Below are positions 46,205 through 53,648 of a stretch of 64,000 nt of DNA, piece by piece. The number at the start of each line of letters is the position of its first letter. Within the stretch, counting starts at the first letter, position 1. The notes beneath the pieces are model-generated. The model was not told the DNA's origin. It did no database searches and saw nothing but the letters and a program-made list of their open reading frames with translations. The stretch is taken from positions 14,887 to 78,886 of the forward strand of contig DETL01000028.1 in NCBI GenBank assembly GCA_002361625.1. The letters run 5' to 3'. A program made the translations under genes and the position numbers. Source of the DNA: Bacteroidales bacterium UBA3289. Lineage in GTDB: Bacteria > Bacteroidota > Bacteroidia > Bacteroidales > UBA932.

Positions 46205-46687
46205 TTATTTTTCGCGGACCTGTTTTCCGGTCATGTGTTCGACCGTGAAGGCGAGTACCTCCGCGCGCGGGCCGTTCTTGAGCATGTCGGCTTCCATGTC
46301 GTATCCTTCCGGGAAATACTTGCTTCCCAGCTGACGGAGGCGGGAAACCCGCTCGGCGTCGTCTCCGATGATACGGATCCGGCCGAAGCAGATGACGCTC
46401 CGGACATGGTACCACCAGTCTCCGGGTTCCTTCTCCGGGGTGTCGATCACCGTGAAACAGGCCTTGTCGCAGGCGCGGACGGCATCCAGTTTGTGTCCTT
46501 CCCGGGCGCAGTGGAAATAGAGCGTCCCGGCGTCATAGACGTAATTGATGGGAACGGTATAGGGATAGCCGCCATCGCCGATGACGGACAGGAATCCACG
46601 GTAGCCGGTCTCCAGGATGGAGAGGCTCTCCTCGTCGGGAAGCTGCTGCCTGAAGCGGCGCATCGGCCGGAAAGTCATGTCACTCAT
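46205..46687 (-). CDS. pyridoxamine 5'-phosphate oxidase-fold flavoprotein (Nim-like)
   Basis: 160 residues. Split-barrel FMN-binding fold of the NimA/PNPOx-like family: FLSVIGDGGYPYTVPINYVYD, LYFHCAREGHKLDAV and VRSVICFGRIRII. Nim proteins can reduce nitroimidazoles, but most family members are general flavoproteins, so resistance should not be assumed. It lies between two micropeptide genes and the aldo/keto reductase on one strand. Confidence 0.85.
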   Translation of the reverse strand: MSDMTFRPMRRFRQQLPDEESLSILETGYRGFLSVIGDGGYPYTVPINYVYDAGTLYFHCAREGHKLDAVRACDKACFTVIDTPEKEPGDWWYHVRSVICFGRIRIIGDDAERVSRLRQLGSKYFPEGYDMEADMLKNGPRAEVLAFTVEHMTGKQVREK

Positions 46688-46699
46688 AGGAATACAGGT

Positions 46700-46822
46700 T
46701 CAATCGAAGTGGTTGTACAGGACGACGGGACGGCTGGAGCGGATACTCATGGACGGGAACCAGATGTCGTCCGCCGTGCAGCCGGCGAGAACCAGGAGAG
46801 ATAGAAGGAGGATTCTGTTCAT
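46700..46822 (-). CDS. 40-residue mini-lipoprotein
   Basis: MNRILLLSLLVLAGCTADD is a textbook lipoprotein signal with lipobox LAGC (Cys15), followed by only 25 residues ending VLYNHFD. It ends 13 bases before the Nim-like gene. Too short for a domain; the lipobox makes chance occurrence less likely. Function unknown. Confidence 0.5.
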   Translation of the reverse strand: MNRILLLSLLVLAGCTADDIWFPSMSIRSSRPVVLYNHFD

Positions 46823-46834
46823 AATCAAGTCGTT

Positions 46835-46903
46835 TTATCGTCGGCCCGCCCAGATCACGCCCGCCAGGGCCAGCAGGTGGTATTTCATCTTGTTCCGGCC
46901 CAT
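46835..46903 (-). CDS. 22-residue hydrophobic micropeptide
   Basis: MGRNKMKYHLLALAGVIWAG followed by RR: a short helix bracketed by basic residues. Its ATG lies one base after the NUDIX stop and it ends 12 bases before the mini-lipoprotein start. Position suggests coupling, but coding status is unproven. Confidence 0.3.
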   Translation of the reverse strand: MGRNKMKYHLLALAGVIWAGRR

Positions 46904-46904
46904 G

Positions 46905-47480
46905 TCAGGCAAGGTCGTAAAAGTACTTCCACAGCGGAGCGGCCATCAGTGCCTGGAGGATCTGGTTGTCCGCCAGGAGGTCCCGGACGAATTCCGGCCG
47001 TTTCAGATGGACTTCGATGTCCTCCGTGGCGTCCAGGTGCTGCCCGTCCACTTTTCTCACGCCGGTCGCCAGGAAACTGTGGGTGAGGTTGGTGCTGGTG
47101 GCGGGATTCGGCGAGAGGACCATCCATTCCCGCCATTCGCCGCCGGCATAGCCGGTCTCTTCGAGGAGCTCCCGCTTCGCGGCTTCCAGCGGGGTCTCTC
47201 CGGCCTCGATGACCCCGCACGGCAATTCGTAGCAGGTCTTTCCGAGTGCGTGGCGGTATTGCCTTTCCAGGACCATGTCCCCTTCCTCCGTGATGGCGAT
47301 GACATTCACCCAGTCGGGATATTCGAGGACATAGTATTCGTCGTTGATCCGGCCGTCCGGCAGCTCGGCCACGTCACGCCGGGCCGTGAGCCACGGACGG
47401 CGGATGAGGTACTCGGAGGACAGGATCTTCCACTTCCGTTCTTCGTTGATCGATCGGGATGATTTCATGAAGGAGGTCAT
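46905..47480 (-). CDS. NUDIX hydrolase, ADP-ribose pyrophosphatase-like
   Basis: 191 residues. Complete Nudix box GVIEAGETPLEAAKRELLEE followed by TGY, preceded by VLERQYRHALGKTCYELPCG, the layout of the ADP-ribose/NDP-sugar pyrophosphatase group. It hydrolyses nucleoside diphosphates linked to another moiety. Its ATG overlaps the HAD phosphatase stop (ATGA), showing coupling; a second ATG at 47468 is possible. Part of a house-cleaning gene run. Confidence 0.9.
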   Translation of the reverse strand: MTSFMKSSRSINEERKWKILSSEYLIRRPWLTARRDVAELPDGRINDEYYVLEYPDWVNVIAITEEGDMVLERQYRHALGKTCYELPCGVIEAGETPLEAAKRELLEETGYAGGEWREWMVLSPNPATSTNLTHSFLATGVRKVDGQHLDATEDIEVHLKRPEFVRDLLADNQILQALMAAPLWKYFYDLA

Positions 47481-48124
47481 TTAAGGATGGGTATGGATAG
47501 GATTTCAGCAAAGTCGTCGATGATGGAACCGGCCTCCCGGAGGTCTTCCCGGTCGGCGTTCCCGTAAGTGACGGCGCAGGTATGGGCTCCGGCCCGTTTC
47601 CCCATGAGGACATCGACGGGCATGTCTCCGACGACGAGGCACTCTTCCGGCCGGACTCCCAGCTCCCGAAGCGTCTTCAGGACGGGTTCCGGGTCGGGCT
47701 TGGCCTTGTCCACGTTGTCGGCACCCAGGACGTAGGAGATATAAGGGGCGATCGACATGTCCTTCAGGAAACTGTTCAGCGAGGTCGAATGGCGGGAGGA
47801 AGCCACTGTCAGGACGAACCCTCTCTCTTTCAGGGCCGCGAGGGTTTCTTTCACATGCGGGAACAACCCGGGGACCAGCTTCTTCCGGTTGCGCTCGAAG
47901 ATTTCCCGGTACGTGGCGGCCGCCCGGTCGGTCTCCTCCCGGGTCGCGTCCGGGTAGAGCTGTCCGAACCCTTTCTCCAGCGGCAGGCCGATCGTTTTCG
48001 CGATGGCCGCCTCCGTTGCAACGGGGTAGCCCAGGGCGCGGGCCGTGTCCTGCATGGTCATGACGATGTTGGCACGGGTGTCGCCCAGCGTGCCGTCGAA
48101 ATCGAAGATGATGAGTCGTATCAT
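47477..48124 (-). CDS. HAD-family hydrolase, phosphoglycolate phosphatase-like
   Basis: 215 residues from the ATG at 48124 (MIRLIIFDFDGTLGD); an ATG five codons earlier is possible. Motif I DFDGT carries the nucleophile Asp, motif II is TVASS, motif III K with VLGADNVDKAKPDPEPVL, and motif IV VVGDMPVDVLMGKRAGA. The helical cap type matches Gph/beta-phosphoglucomutase enzymes. Likely dephosphorylates phosphoglycolate or a similar small phosphate. It lies between NnrD and NUDIX. Confidence 0.9.
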   Translation of the reverse strand: MIRLIIFDFDGTLGDTRANIVMTMQDTARALGYPVATEAAIAKTIGLPLEKGFGQLYPDATREETDRAAATYREIFERNRKKLVPGLFPHVKETLAALKERGFVLTVASSRHSTSLNSFLKDMSIAPYISYVLGADNVDKAKPDPEPVLKTLRELGVRPEECLVVGDMPVDVLMGKRAGAHTCAVTYGNADREDLREAGSIIDDFAEILSIPILK

Positions 48125-48152
48125 GCGCAAGGATATCATGCTTGGATGGAAA

Positions 48153-49016
48153 TCAATACAATGGGCGGAACCCTTTCCAGAGCGCGTCGATCAGGTCGCT
48201 GCTGTCATAGGCCTCCGCGGTTCTCTCTGCGGTCAGGGCGTCTCCCGCGTATCCGTGGATCCAGACGCCGAGGGCTGCCGCGTCCTCCGCCCTGTAGCCC
48301 CGTGCCAGGAGACCGCCGACGAGTCCGGTGAGCACGTCTCCGCTGCCGCCCTTGGCCATGCCGGGGTTTCCGGTGGTGTTGACCAGGACGCGGCCGTCCG
48401 GCAGGAGGATGCGGGAATGGAATCCCTTCATCACGAGGGTGCAGCCGGTACGGGAACAGCAGTTTCGGGCAAGGCGCTCGAGCTCAGGTCCTTCCGCATC
48501 GGGAAACAGTCTCCGGAGCTCCCCGAGATGAGGGGTCAGGACCGATCCTTCCGGAAGGAGCGAAGGCCAGTCCTGGCAACGTGAGAGCAGGTTCAGGGCA
48601 TCCGCATCCAGCACCATCGGAACGGACCGTTCCCTAGCAGCCTGGAGAAGGTCGAGGAGGGCTTCCGCCGTGTCCCTTTCCTGGCCGAGTCCCGGACCGG
48701 CGGCGATGGCCGCGTACCGGTCGATACCCTGCTGGGGAAGACGGCTGAAATGGGCCTCCGGATCCTCGGACAGCATGGCGGAGGGGTAACGCCCGACGAC
48801 GGCCTGCAGGGCCCTCGCCGTGGAATGGAGGGTGACCAGTCCGCATCCGGACCGGAGGGCGGCGCCGGTGGCAAGGACGGCCGCCCCGGGCATGGTCCCG
48901 CAACCTGCGACGATGAGCAGGTGGCCGTAGTCATGCTTGTGGCTCTCGTTCTCCCGGTTCAGGAGCCGGGCGTGGAGATAGGCCTGGTCTATGGTGGTGC
49001 CGCTGTCCATCTGCAT
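48153..49016 (-). CDS. nnrD: ADP/ATP-dependent NAD(P)H-hydrate dehydratase
   Basis: 287 residues. Repairs damaged NADHX/NADPHX. Ribokinase-like fold with HDYGHLLIVAG near the start, GPGLGQ, LTPHLGEL, and the catalytic/anion-hole motif MAKGGSGDVLTGLVGGLLA (Asp227). Many bacteria fuse it to the NnrE epimerase; here only the dehydratase domain is present and no epimerase is seen in the window. It starts 6 bases after the C69 dipeptidase stop, so co-transcription is likely. Confidence 0.92.
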   Translation of the reverse strand: MQMDSGTTIDQAYLHARLLNRENESHKHDYGHLLIVAGCGTMPGAAVLATGAALRSGCGLVTLHSTARALQAVVGRYPSAMLSEDPEAHFSRLPQQGIDRYAAIAAGPGLGQERDTAEALLDLLQAARERSVPMVLDADALNLLSRCQDWPSLLPEGSVLTPHLGELRRLFPDAEGPELERLARNCCSRTGCTLVMKGFHSRILLPDGRVLVNTTGNPGMAKGGSGDVLTGLVGGLLARGYRAEDAAALGVWIHGYAGDALTAERTAEAYDSSDLIDALWKGFRPLY

Positions 49017-49022
49017 CGCTCG

Positions 49023-50564
49023 TCAGAAACCCGACCCGAACTGGAGCCAGTACTTGTTCTCCAGCTCCTTCCATGCGCTGACGCCCTCGTTGTAGATGTA
49101 CTCTGTGTAGGCGTTGAGTAGGGACGGGGAGACGGCAACCGTAGGAAGGCCTTCGAGGGCCATCTCCTCGAGCCGGAGGATTTCCTTGTTGAATCCCTCC
49201 TTGGTGGACTGCCAGGAGAGGGTGGCGAGCTTGTTCGCCCGGCGGAACTGCCAGAGATAGCTGTCGGGGACGTACTGCTTCTGGCCGCACACCTCGAAAT
49301 TCCTGGGCAGGACGGTCGTCCCGGAGAAGACCGGGATGCGGGGACTCTGCCCCGGGTTGTCCACGGAGATCCAGCAGATGCCGCCGATGCTGTCGGGCAG
49401 CCAGTTGCGGAGCTGGGTGATGTGCGAGTAGGCGCACCAGGCGACGGCGACCGTCCGGCGGAACTCCACCGTTCCGGGCGCGAGGGTGTTCAGGGTGTTC
49501 CGCAGCGTCGTCGTGAGCCAGGGGTTTGCGATGGGACTCACGACGGTGTCCGCCGGATGCGACTGCGTCTCCGGGCGGGCCAGCCGGATGCCCCGGGTCA
49601 TGTCGAAGTCCGTTCCCTCATAGGTTTCCCGGTAGAGCGCCATCACCTCCCGGAGATCCACTTTCTTCTCGGGTTTGACGGAGAAGGGAAGTTCCTCCAT
49701 GTCGTAAGTAAGTCCGAGCGAGGGCGCGAAATGGTTGAGGAGGAAATATTCCCGGTCGTTGAAATTCTTTCCCTTGGCGTAATCCGTGTTGAAGCTCTTC
49801 CAGAAGATGAACGGTTCCTTGCCGTCCCAAAGTCCGTTGTCAAGGGCGACCTGCTCCACGTTGGCGGAGGCCATCATGTCCTTGTCCTTGCGGTCGATCC
49901 TGCCGATGCGGGGGATGTTCGCGGAAACGGCCACATGGTCGTCCGGAACCCGCCTGGCCACCCAGGCCGCCCCGATCTTCTGCTTGCCGACGCCGACGAT
50001 CTCGAACTGCCAGACCTCGTTCTTGTCGGCCACCGTCAGGCATTCCCCGCCGTCGCCGTATCCGTACTGCTCGGCCAGGGAGCCCATGAGGCGGATGGCA
50101 TCCCGGGCATTGTCGCAGCGTTGGAGCGCCACCCGTTCGAGCTCTTCGATGGTAAACCATCCGGCGCTGTTCACGAGCGTGTCCGGACCGCCGAAGGTGG
50201 TTTCCCCGATGGCGAGCTGTTTCTCGTTGAAGCAGGGATAGGCCGTGTTGAGGTAGGCGTAGGTATGGGCCGCCTCGGGGATCTCGCCCATGAGCTTCAC
50301 GCCCGTGGTGTCGCCGCGGAATTTCGTCTGCATGGTTCCGCGGAGGACCGGGTGCATCGTTCCCGGCTCATGGTCGGCGGCCGGCTCCATCTGGACCCAG
50401 GTGCGGTAGCGGCCGTCGCAGGTATGCGAGGTGATGACCGATCCGTCGGAGGAGGCCTTGCGGCCTATCATGATGGACGTACAGCTCTGGCCCGGATACT
50501 CTTCCTGGGCGGAAAGCGGGAGGACGAGGATGAAGGATACGAGGATGGACAGGAGTCTTCTCAT
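49023..50564 (-). CDS. C69-family dipeptidase
   Basis: 513 residues. Ntn-hydrolase-type dipeptidase of the PepD family. A signal peptide (MRRLLSILVSFILVLPLSA) is followed by a short propeptide and the predicted N-terminal nucleophile Cys28 in SCTSIMIGRKASSDGSV. RDAIRLMGSLAEQYGYG and AWVARRVPDDHVAVSANIPRI are family blocks. Probably periplasmic, cutting dipeptides. It heads the minus-strand run with NnrD and has a -7 box (TATCTTTG) about 30 bases upstream. Confidence 0.92.
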   Translation of the reverse strand: MRRLLSILVSFILVLPLSAQEEYPGQSCTSIMIGRKASSDGSVITSHTCDGRYRTWVQMEPAADHEPGTMHPVLRGTMQTKFRGDTTGVKLMGEIPEAAHTYAYLNTAYPCFNEKQLAIGETTFGGPDTLVNSAGWFTIEELERVALQRCDNARDAIRLMGSLAEQYGYGDGGECLTVADKNEVWQFEIVGVGKQKIGAAWVARRVPDDHVAVSANIPRIGRIDRKDKDMMASANVEQVALDNGLWDGKEPFIFWKSFNTDYAKGKNFNDREYFLLNHFAPSLGLTYDMEELPFSVKPEKKVDLREVMALYRETYEGTDFDMTRGIRLARPETQSHPADTVVSPIANPWLTTTLRNTLNTLAPGTVEFRRTVAVAWCAYSHITQLRNWLPDSIGGICWISVDNPGQSPRIPVFSGTTVLPRNFEVCGQKQYVPDSYLWQFRRANKLATLSWQSTKEGFNKEILRLEEMALEGLPTVAVSPSLLNAYTEYIYNEGVSAWKELENKYWLQFGSGF

Positions 50565-50592
50565 GGGGTTGGCGATGTATGTTTATAAAGGA

Positions 50593-50600
50593 CAAAGATA
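50593..50600 (-). promoter_or_regulatory. -7 box of the C69 dipeptidase operon
   Basis: TATCTTTG on the minus strand, full match to TAnnTTTG, 28 bases upstream of the ATG; no clear -33 box. Confidence 0.45.
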
Positions 50601-50732
50601 ACGAAACTTACGCATTCTTCCATCCGTTAGGACAATTGTTCGACGAGGGAATCCGGTATTTCCGGCATCTCGCCGCTTTTGGCATATACAAATATAGACA
50701 ATTCGGAGGATTGACACAATGCTGCCGGATTC

Positions 50733-50763
50733 TTTGACATTTCGTTCCGATTGTGTAATTTTG
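50733..50763 (+). promoter_or_regulatory. consensus promoter of the GH16/amidohydrolase unit
   Basis: TTTG 50733-50736, 19 bases, TAATTTTG 50756-50763: complete match to the Bacteroidetes promoter. Start of transcription is expected near 50770, about 19 bases before the GH16 ATG. Confidence 0.8.
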
Positions 50764-50788
50764 AAGTCGGACTTTACAATGCTTGCCT

Positions 50789-51634
50789 ATGAAACGAAAC
50801 TGCTCCTTTTTGCTTCTTGTCCTTTCCGTCCTGACCCTGTTCTCGTGCCGGGAGGAAAAGAGCCCTTGGAAATTGGTTTGGATGGATGACTTCGATGGTC
50901 CTGTTCTGGACTCGACCTCCTGGACCCGGGTTTCGCGGGGACCGAGCGACTGGAACAATACCATGTCCTTACGGGAGGACCTTGCCTTCTTCGAGGATGG
51001 CCAGCTGGTCCTGCGCGGCGTCGCGAATCCCGACACGCTGTCGGATCCCTCGCGGGTCCTGACGGCCGGCGTCACCACCGGAGGGAAGCGTTTCTTCCGC
51101 CAGGCCCGTTTTGAGATCCGCGCCCGGTTCAACTGTGTGCAGGGCTTCTGGCCCGCCCTTTGGCTCATGCCGCATCGCGACAGCACCACGGCCGGGGGCG
51201 ACTACGCGGAAATCGACATCATGGAGCACCTGAATGCCGATACGCTGGTCTATCAGACGGTCCATTCCGCTTACAGCCTGAACGGTCATGACATGACGCC
51301 GCCGCACAGTACGACGGCGACGATCGACCCGAAGGAGTGGAATGTCTATGCCACCGAAGTCCACCCGGACAGCGTCTGTTTCTTTGTCAATGGGAACAAG
51401 ACACTGACCTATCCCCGGATCGTGAACGACATCGACCCGGACAGGGACCAGTTCCCGTTCTCCGAACTGCCGTTCTTCTTCATCCTGTCCAACCAGGTTG
51501 GCGGGGCCTGGGTGGGGCCTGTGGGGGAAGCGGACCTTCCGACGGAGCTTCGGATTGACTGGGTGAAGGTCTGGGAGCCATCTGAAAACCGTTCCGATCA
51601 TGAGAATACTTCTGAAAAAGGGCAGAATCTATGA
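50789..51634 (+). CDS. GH16 endo-beta-glucanase/laminarinase-like lipoprotein
   Basis: 281 residues. Lipoprotein signal (TLFSC, Cys20). Jelly-roll GH16 domain with WKLVWMDDFDG at the start, QARFEIRARF, and the catalytic signature E141-I-D143-I-M-E146 (nucleophile E141, acid/base E146). The extra Met marks the laminarinase-type branch. LRIDWVKVWEP is the usual end of the fold; a 17-residue polar tail follows and overlaps the next gene by 35 bases. Likely cuts beta-1,3- or mixed-linkage glucans; galactan specificity is possible. Confidence 0.92.
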   Translation: MKRNCSFLLLVLSVLTLFSCREEKSPWKLVWMDDFDGPVLDSTSWTRVSRGPSDWNNTMSLREDLAFFEDGQLVLRGVANPDTLSDPSRVLTAGVTTGGKRFFRQARFEIRARFNCVQGFWPALWLMPHRDSTTAGGDYAEIDIMEHLNADTLVYQTVHSAYSLNGHDMTPPHSTTATIDPKEWNVYATEVHPDSVCFFVNGNKTLTYPRIVNDIDPDRDQFPFSELPFFFILSNQVGGAWVGPVGEADLPTELRIDWVKVWEPSENRSDHENTSEKGQNL

Positions 51635-53198
51635 TGGCACCGGGGCGGACGCCTTCGTCGGTGACATCCTGATGGAAGACGAGCGGATCGCCGCCGTCGG
51701 GGACGACCTTCGGGAAGAGGCCGACCAGGTGATCGACCTGACGGGCCTCAGCGTCTCGTCCGGGTTTTTCGACGCCCATTCCCACAATGACTGGTTCGCC
51801 ATCAAGAAGGAACCGTTGAAATACCTGGAACCTTTTATCCGTCAAGGGATCACGTCCTTCATTACCGGCAACTGCGGCCTGTCGGCCGTCGGGTTCGAAC
51901 CGGACAGCCCCTATGTGGACAAAGTCGGCGGCGGCCTGTTCGGGTACCGCGGAGATACGACGGGCGTTTACCCTTCGGTGAAGGATTTCTTCGAGGCGAT
52001 CGACCGGAAGAATCCCTGCAACATGGCCGTGATCGTCGGGCATTGCACGGCCAGGACGAGCGTTGCCGGGTGGGAGCACCGTGAATTGTCGGCCAGCGAA
52101 CGGGAACGGATGCTCGCCCTGATGGAAAAGGGCCTTCAGGAAGGAGCCTGCGGCCTTTCGCTCGGAATGATGTATGAGCCCGGCCGGTTCTCCAGTGTTG
52201 CGGAAACCCGTGACGTAGCGCTTCTTGCGGAGAAGTATGACCGTCCTCTGACCATTCATCCCCGCGCCGAATCCGCCGTCTCCATGGACTATCCGCTCCT
52301 CGGGAGGGCGCATATCCTCCGGGCGCTGGATGAACTCCGGGAGATGTCCCGGGGAACACACATGAAACTGCAGTATTCCCATGCCATCTTCGTGGGACGC
52401 AGTACCTTCAAGTACCGGGACGAGGTGCACCGGATTCTGGACGAGATGAAGTCGGAAGGAATTGATGCCCAATTCGATATTTATAACGAATTGCTCGGCG
52501 TCTCCGTCATCACCGTCATCCTCCCCGCCTGGTATCAGGCGCTTTCTCCTGCGGAAAAGCGCAAGCCCTGGAACAAAGGGCGCTTCGCCGTCCTGGCCTG
52601 GGCGTCCATCCAGCTGCTGGGCTTCGGCTGGAAGGATATCATCATCGCCTATGTCGGGGAAGGAAACGAAAAGTACGAGGGAAAGACCGTTTACCAGATC
52701 GCGAAGGAAAGCGGGAAATCCTGCATCGACACCTACCTGGACCTTTGTGAGATGTCCGGTTTCAAGGGCCGGGTGAACATGGGCCCGTACAGTACGCCGG
52801 AGATCATCGCCTGGCAGTCCAAACGGGACGATGTCCTGTATATGACGGACGCCTGGGTGGAGGAGCACGGCGTCCAGAATCCCGCTATCTATGACTGTTT
52901 CCCGAAGTTCATCCGCAATTCCCTCCGGGGAGAGGGCGACACGATGCCGCGTACGATCCGGAAGATGACCGGCGGCGTGGCCGACCGTTTTTCCATCCCT
53001 GAACGGAGCTATGTGAAACCGGGCTTTTTTGCCGACCTGACCGTCTTCGACGAAGCGGAAATGGTTTCGGCCGTTCCGGACCAGGAAAAAGCCTTCGGAA
53101 TCCGGCGGGTGTTCATCAACGGCAAAGAAGTCCTCTGCGACGGCCGGCTGGCCCCGGAAGCGCTCAAGACCTCCGGGCACGCCTTGAGGAGCCGGTGA
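51600..53198 (+). CDS. D-aminoacylase-like amidohydrolase
   Basis: 532 residues, no signal peptide. Amidohydrolase superfamily, N-acyl-D-amino-acid deacylase branch. Beta-sandwich start (MRILLKKGRIYDGTGADAFV), metal motif FFDAHSHNDW, GITSFITGNCGLS (Cys as in D-aminoacylases), VGHCTARTSV, LTIHPRAES, the SHAIF His, and the C-terminal ADLTVFDEAEM return to the sandwich. It may remove acyl groups from N-acyl-D-amino acids or act on a related lactam. Starts inside the GH16 3' end, so it is coupled to it despite an unrelated role. Confidence 0.88.
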   Translation: MRILLKKGRIYDGTGADAFVGDILMEDERIAAVGDDLREEADQVIDLTGLSVSSGFFDAHSHNDWFAIKKEPLKYLEPFIRQGITSFITGNCGLSAVGFEPDSPYVDKVGGGLFGYRGDTTGVYPSVKDFFEAIDRKNPCNMAVIVGHCTARTSVAGWEHRELSASERERMLALMEKGLQEGACGLSLGMMYEPGRFSSVAETRDVALLAEKYDRPLTIHPRAESAVSMDYPLLGRAHILRALDELREMSRGTHMKLQYSHAIFVGRSTFKYRDEVHRILDEMKSEGIDAQFDIYNELLGVSVITVILPAWYQALSPAEKRKPWNKGRFAVLAWASIQLLGFGWKDIIIAYVGEGNEKYEGKTVYQIAKESGKSCIDTYLDLCEMSGFKGRVNMGPYSTPEIIAWQSKRDDVLYMTDAWVEEHGVQNPAIYDCFPKFIRNSLRGEGDTMPRTIRKMTGGVADRFSIPERSYVKPGFFADLTVFDEAEMVSAVPDQEKAFGIRRVFINGKEVLCDGRLAPEALKTSGHALRSR

Positions 53199-53220
53199 GC
53201 CTGACCGGCGCATACCAAAA

Positions 53221-53252
53221 CAGCCCGGCGCATTCGCGCTGGGCTGCTTTTT
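53221..53252 (+). terminator. rho-independent terminator of the amidohydrolase gene
   Basis: Stem CAGCCCGGCGC / GCGCTGGGCTG (one G-T pair), loop ATTC, then a TTTTT run. Lies 22 bases after the stop. Confidence 0.92.
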
Positions 53253-53416
53253 GGTTACGGAGGGGAGCGAGATTCCGCCGGCCGGAGGCCGTCGCTATCT
53301 TGATGCCCTCCCGGGGGGGCCTTGCAAGACGATGGAACGGCAGCTGCGGCCTGACGGCCGCTTGTCTGTTTCCGGTTCCGGTCCCTTACGAAAGCAAGCT
53401 TTCGACGGGCCCGAAA
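53253..53416. other. non-coding stretch with a tRNA-like fragment and a short palindrome
   Basis: No credible gene. GAGCGAGATTC at 53265-53275 repeats the sequence at 53471-53481 in tRNA-Ser, with CGGAG just ahead in both, so it may be a tRNA-end relic. CGAAAGC-AA-GCTTTCG at 53389-53404 is a perfect short palindrome next to the tRNA terminator. Confidence 0.4.
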
Positions 53417-53449
53417 CCAAAAACAGCCGGTTGCTTTCGCAACCAGCTG
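53417..53449 (-). terminator. terminator of tRNA-Ser
   Basis: On the minus strand CAGCTGGTTGC-GAAA-GCAACCGGCTG followed by TTTTTGG: 11-bp stem with one G-T pair, GNRA-type loop and T-run, 16 bases after the tRNA 3' end. Confidence 0.9.
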
Positions 53450-53464
53450 CCGTTCATCGTTTTG

Positions 53465-53552
53465 CGGAGAGAGCGAGATTCGAACTCGCGATACCCTTTT
53501 GGGGTACACACGCTTTCCAGGCGTGCCTCTTCAGCCACTCGAGCATCTCTCC
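53465..53552 (-). tRNA. tRNA-Ser (anticodon GGA)
   Basis: 88 bases. Acceptor stem GGAGAGA/TCTCTCC, D-arm GCTCGAGTGGCTGAAGAGGC, anticodon stem CACGC/GCGTG with loop CTGGAAA (anticodon GGA, reads UCC and UCU). A long variable arm (TACCC/GGGTA) typical of serine tRNAs and the T-arm GCGAGTTCGAATCTCGC are present. Discriminator G; the CCA end is not encoded (GCAA follows). Followed by its own terminator. Confidence 0.97.
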
Positions 53553-53648
53553 AATACGTATCCGGGGCCTTTCGGTCAAACCGGACTGCAAAGGTAGTAA
53601 AAAAAACAGAAAATCCCACAATTCCGAAAGGAAATTGCGGGATTATTT

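Noticed and set aside
46205..46687. Nitroimidazole resistance gene call
   Set aside because: The fold fits the Nim/PNPOx group, but the family is broad and no sequence feature proves drug reduction.
53255..53509. Minus-strand frame overlapping tRNA-Ser and its terminator
   Set aside because: Runs through a tRNA gene; no protein-like content.
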